64,000 nt of DNA. Origin: Bacillota bacterium (GTDB lineage: Bacteria; Bacillota; UBA4882; UBA8346). How positions within the stretch are numbered: the stretch's first letter is position 1; the number at the start of each line of letters is the position of its first letter. Location of the stretch: the NCBI GenBank assembly GCA_023435225.1, contig JAEYRX010000061.1, forward strand, positions 1 to 64,000, given 5' to 3'. The translations under genes and the position numbers were made by a program. The notes below the pieces were generated by a model. That model did no database searches, was not told the origin of the DNA, and worked only from the letters and a program-made list of their open reading frames with translations. Below, in pieces: positions 62,510 through 64,000 of the stretch.

Positions 62510-62746
62510 ATGAAGATCGAAATTCGCGGAGCTGAAAACCTTAGCTTTCGGGAACGACAAGTGGTTGTTTTAAAGGAAATGGGCGAATCTGCCGAAAAAA
62601 TAGCTAAGAGGTTGGGTATTACCCAAAGTTCAGTAGCTACCCTCTTTAACCGTGCTAAAACAAAGGGATACGAAGTAGTAATTATTCTCCCCGGAACAGC
62701 CTTGGGTTTAGCCGGGGCTGATGAGAATGAAGGAGAAGAATTTTAA
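62510..62746 (+). CDS. Small HTH protein, Tfx/sigma-region-4-like
   Basis: 78 aa. Helix-turn-helix: LSFRERQVVVLKEMGESAEKIAKRLGITQSSVATLFNRAKTKG (residues 11-53), of the kind seen in Tfx regulators and sigma-70 region 4; then a short hydrophobic end. Its stop overlaps the next start (TAATG), so it is coupled to the FtsB-like gene. No ligand domain. Confidence 0.65.
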   Translation: MKIEIRGAENLSFRERQVVVLKEMGESAEKIAKRLGITQSSVATLFNRAKTKGYEVVIILPGTALGLAGADENEGEEF

Positions 62747-63180
62747 TGGAGAGGGCTCAAGCCAGTTATTATCGACAGAATGAAAAGTTAAATAAACATG
62801 TCATTAAGCCAACCGTTAAAATAGTCAAAAGAAAGTGGCGTTTTAAGCCGCGTTCCGCTTGGCCGTTTATAATGTGGGGTTTGACTTTGTTCTTTGGGCT
62901 TAAGGTTGTAGTCCTGCCGCTTATCGAAGGTGTGTATAATTACTTAAGCAAAACAAACGAGATAAAACAGTTGCAGACACAGTATTTAAGTATGCAAAAA
63001 GACAATACGGATATGCAGAAAAAGAGGGACTATATGCTGACTCCTTCTTATATAGAGGAGAAAGCTCATGAAATGGGCCTGGTAAAGCCGGATGAATCAC
63101 AAATGGTAGTAATAGAAGGAATTCCTCAAGGAACTACCGTACATAGAACCCAACCTAATGGAGAACATTACCGGGATTAA
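62746..63180 (+). CDS. FtsB/DivIC-family septum formation protein
   Basis: 144 aa. Basic N-terminal cytoplasmic tail of about 43 residues, one TM helix (WPFIMWGLTLFFGLKVVVLPL), then a coiled coil (NEIKQLQTQYLSMQKDNTDM) and the conserved end PSYIEEKAHEMGLVKPDE. Division protein linking FtsL and FtsQ. Preceded by a small HTH gene rather than a usual cell-wall neighbour. Confidence 0.8.
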   Translation: MERAQASYYRQNEKLNKHVIKPTVKIVKRKWRFKPRSAWPFIMWGLTLFFGLKVVVLPLIEGVYNYLSKTNEIKQLQTQYLSMQKDNTDMQKKRDYMLTPSYIEEKAHEMGLVKPDESQMVVIEGIPQGTTVHRTQPNGEHYRD

Positions 63181-63198
63181 CCGACAGGATTTCTTTAT

Positions 63199-63228
63199 CA
63201 CATTCCAGCTTTCGGGATGTGTTTTTTA
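63199..63228 (+). terminator. Intrinsic terminator
   Basis: CACATTCC, loop, GGGATGTG, then TTTTTT. Confidence 0.8.
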
Positions 63229-63239
63229 TTGCCAAAATA

Positions 63240-63368
63240 TAAGTTGAAGAAAGTTTTATGACTATTTTTACATTCCTAATGCCGAATGTAAAGGACGAAA
63301 CAAGGATATTTCTTCAACTTAAAAATTTCGGAAATATGTTGAAATACAAAAAACTTATCTCAACATAT
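63240..63368. repeat. Nested palindromes in the ftsB-tex gap
   Basis: AAGTTGAAGAAA (63241-63252) pairs with TTTCTTCAACTT (63309-63320), enclosing TTTACATTC and GAATGTAAA. A second hairpin ATATGTTGA...TCAACATAT lies at 63334-63368. No second copy seen. Confidence 0.55.
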
Positions 63369-63403
63369 ATAGGTAAAAACACTAAATAATAAAAGAATAG
63401 TAG

Positions 63404-63478
63404 ACAGGATTTACAGGATTAACGATTTTTATACAAAAATTTTTTTCAATCCGTATAAATCCGTGTAAATCCTGTCTC
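63404..63478. repeat. ACAGGATTTACA-type palindrome, copy 2
   Basis: GACAGGATTTACAGGATTAA opposed by AATCCGTGTAAATCCTGTC. Related to the elements at 54974-55049 and 15338-15371. Confidence 0.65.
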
Positions 63479-63585
63479 AATAATGTTTTATGCTTTTTAT
63501 TGGTCTGAATATATAATGAAAGTATTGCCTAATAATGAATGCCTTGATATAATTTTTCCCAGAATTTAATTAAAGGAGTTTTAAA

Positions 63586-64000
63586 ATGGACTTGATTAAA
63601 GTAATTGCTGCAGAACTGAACATATCGCCCCGCCAGGTTGATAGTACGGTTAAACTGCTGGATGATGGAAATACCATTCCTTTCATCGCCCGATACCGGA
63701 AAGAAGTCACCGGGGAACTGGATGAAGAACAAATTCGGAATATTGACGAACGTCTGACATACTTACGTAATCTGGAAGCTAGAAAAGAAGAAGTGCTTAA
63801 ATCGATTGAGGATCAAGGTAAATTAACGCCGGAACTGGCTCAGGCGATTACCGAAGCGACCAAAATTCAAGAAGTGGAAGACTTATACCGGCCTTATAAG
63901 CCAAAAAAGCGGACTCGGGCGATGATTGCCAAAGAACGCGGTTTGGAACCCTTAGCGGATATAATTTGGAAGCAAGAAACGGAATCGGGTACCATTGATG
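63586..64000 (+). CDS. tex: Tex RNA-binding transcription accessory protein (5' part; runs off the window)
   Basis: First 138 codons. The sequence ELNISPRQVDSTVKLLDDGN, IPFIARYRKEVTGELDEEQI, DLYRPYKPKKRTRA and AKERGLEPLAD matches the Tex N-terminal helical domain. The S1 RNA-binding domain would lie beyond the window. ATG after AAAGGAG. Confidence 0.92.
   Translation, partial: MDLIKVIAAELNISPRQVDSTVKLLDDGNTIPFIARYRKEVTGELDEEQIRNIDERLTYLRNLEARKEEVLKSIEDQGKLTPELAQAITEATKIQEVEDLYRPYKPKKRTRAMIAKERGLEPLADIIWKQETESGTID

Overview
This AT-rich window looks like a chromosome segment of an endospore-forming, diderm (outer-membrane-bearing) member of the Firmicutes. Spore genes are spread along it: an alpha/beta small acid-soluble spore protein, cotJA-cotJB-cotJC, a complete gerA-type germinant-receptor operon with two B subunits, and a ComA/YitD-type phosphosulfolactate synthase. 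Outer-membrane signatures sit beside them: an OmpA/Pal-domain envelope protein, a porin-like beta-barrel ending in phenylalanine, and an RND pump with its adaptor. A low-GC relative of the Hydrogenispora/Limnochordia-type diderm sporeformers would fit, but that placement is inference. DapB and DapL together imply the diaminopimelate-aminotransferase route to lysine and meso-DAP.

Layout. 1-126 is the 3' end of a group II intron. 0.3-4 kb holds an HD hydrolase, a membrane alkaline-phosphatase-like protein and an XRE regulator divergent from a 50-aa protein. 4-7.6 kb has a consensus promoter, back-to-back palindromic elements, two small membrane proteins and secDF. 7.7-13.6 kb carries the OmpA-like protein, a ROK regulator, a ClC transporter, a decayed mscS relic and dapB, which lies behind a c-di-AMP riboswitch. 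14.4-21.2 kb: NagD-like HAD, phosphosulfolactate synthase, two small membrane proteins, porin, SASP and murC. 21-27.8 kb: housekeeping and unknown genes (HAD, YpiB, M29 peptidase, HD-GYP, lipoprotein). 27.9-34.4 kb: a glycolipid-type glycosyltransferase/MFS/deacetylase/YkoP-like operon, a PfkB kinase and a phosphohexomutase. 34.5-39.4 kb: ferritin-like proteins, a Cys-rich mini-protein, cotJ, a zinc ribbon and OsmC. 39.5-43 kb: FMN glutamate-synthase-like protein, CsoR-family regulator, dapL and a strongly structured leader or ncRNA. 43-55 kb: the ger operon and an array of paralogous polytopic membrane proteins of unknown function. 55-62.3 kb: ABC-2 exporter, a 21-aa peptide, RND pump and TetR. 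62.5-64 kb: a small HTH gene, a FtsB/DivIC-like gene and the start of tex.

The most unusual feature is the density of extragenic palindromic repeats. There is a 98-bp family (A, three copies, at least 95% alike by eye), a family of about 115 bp (B, several full and partial copies), a family of about 150 bp (C, two copies), and shorter repeats based on short direct units. No transposase is encoded in the window. The elements abut promoters and stop codons and sit inside operons (cotJ), so they look like MITE-type non-autonomous elements. The second notable system is the membrane-protein paralog array beside the germination operon.
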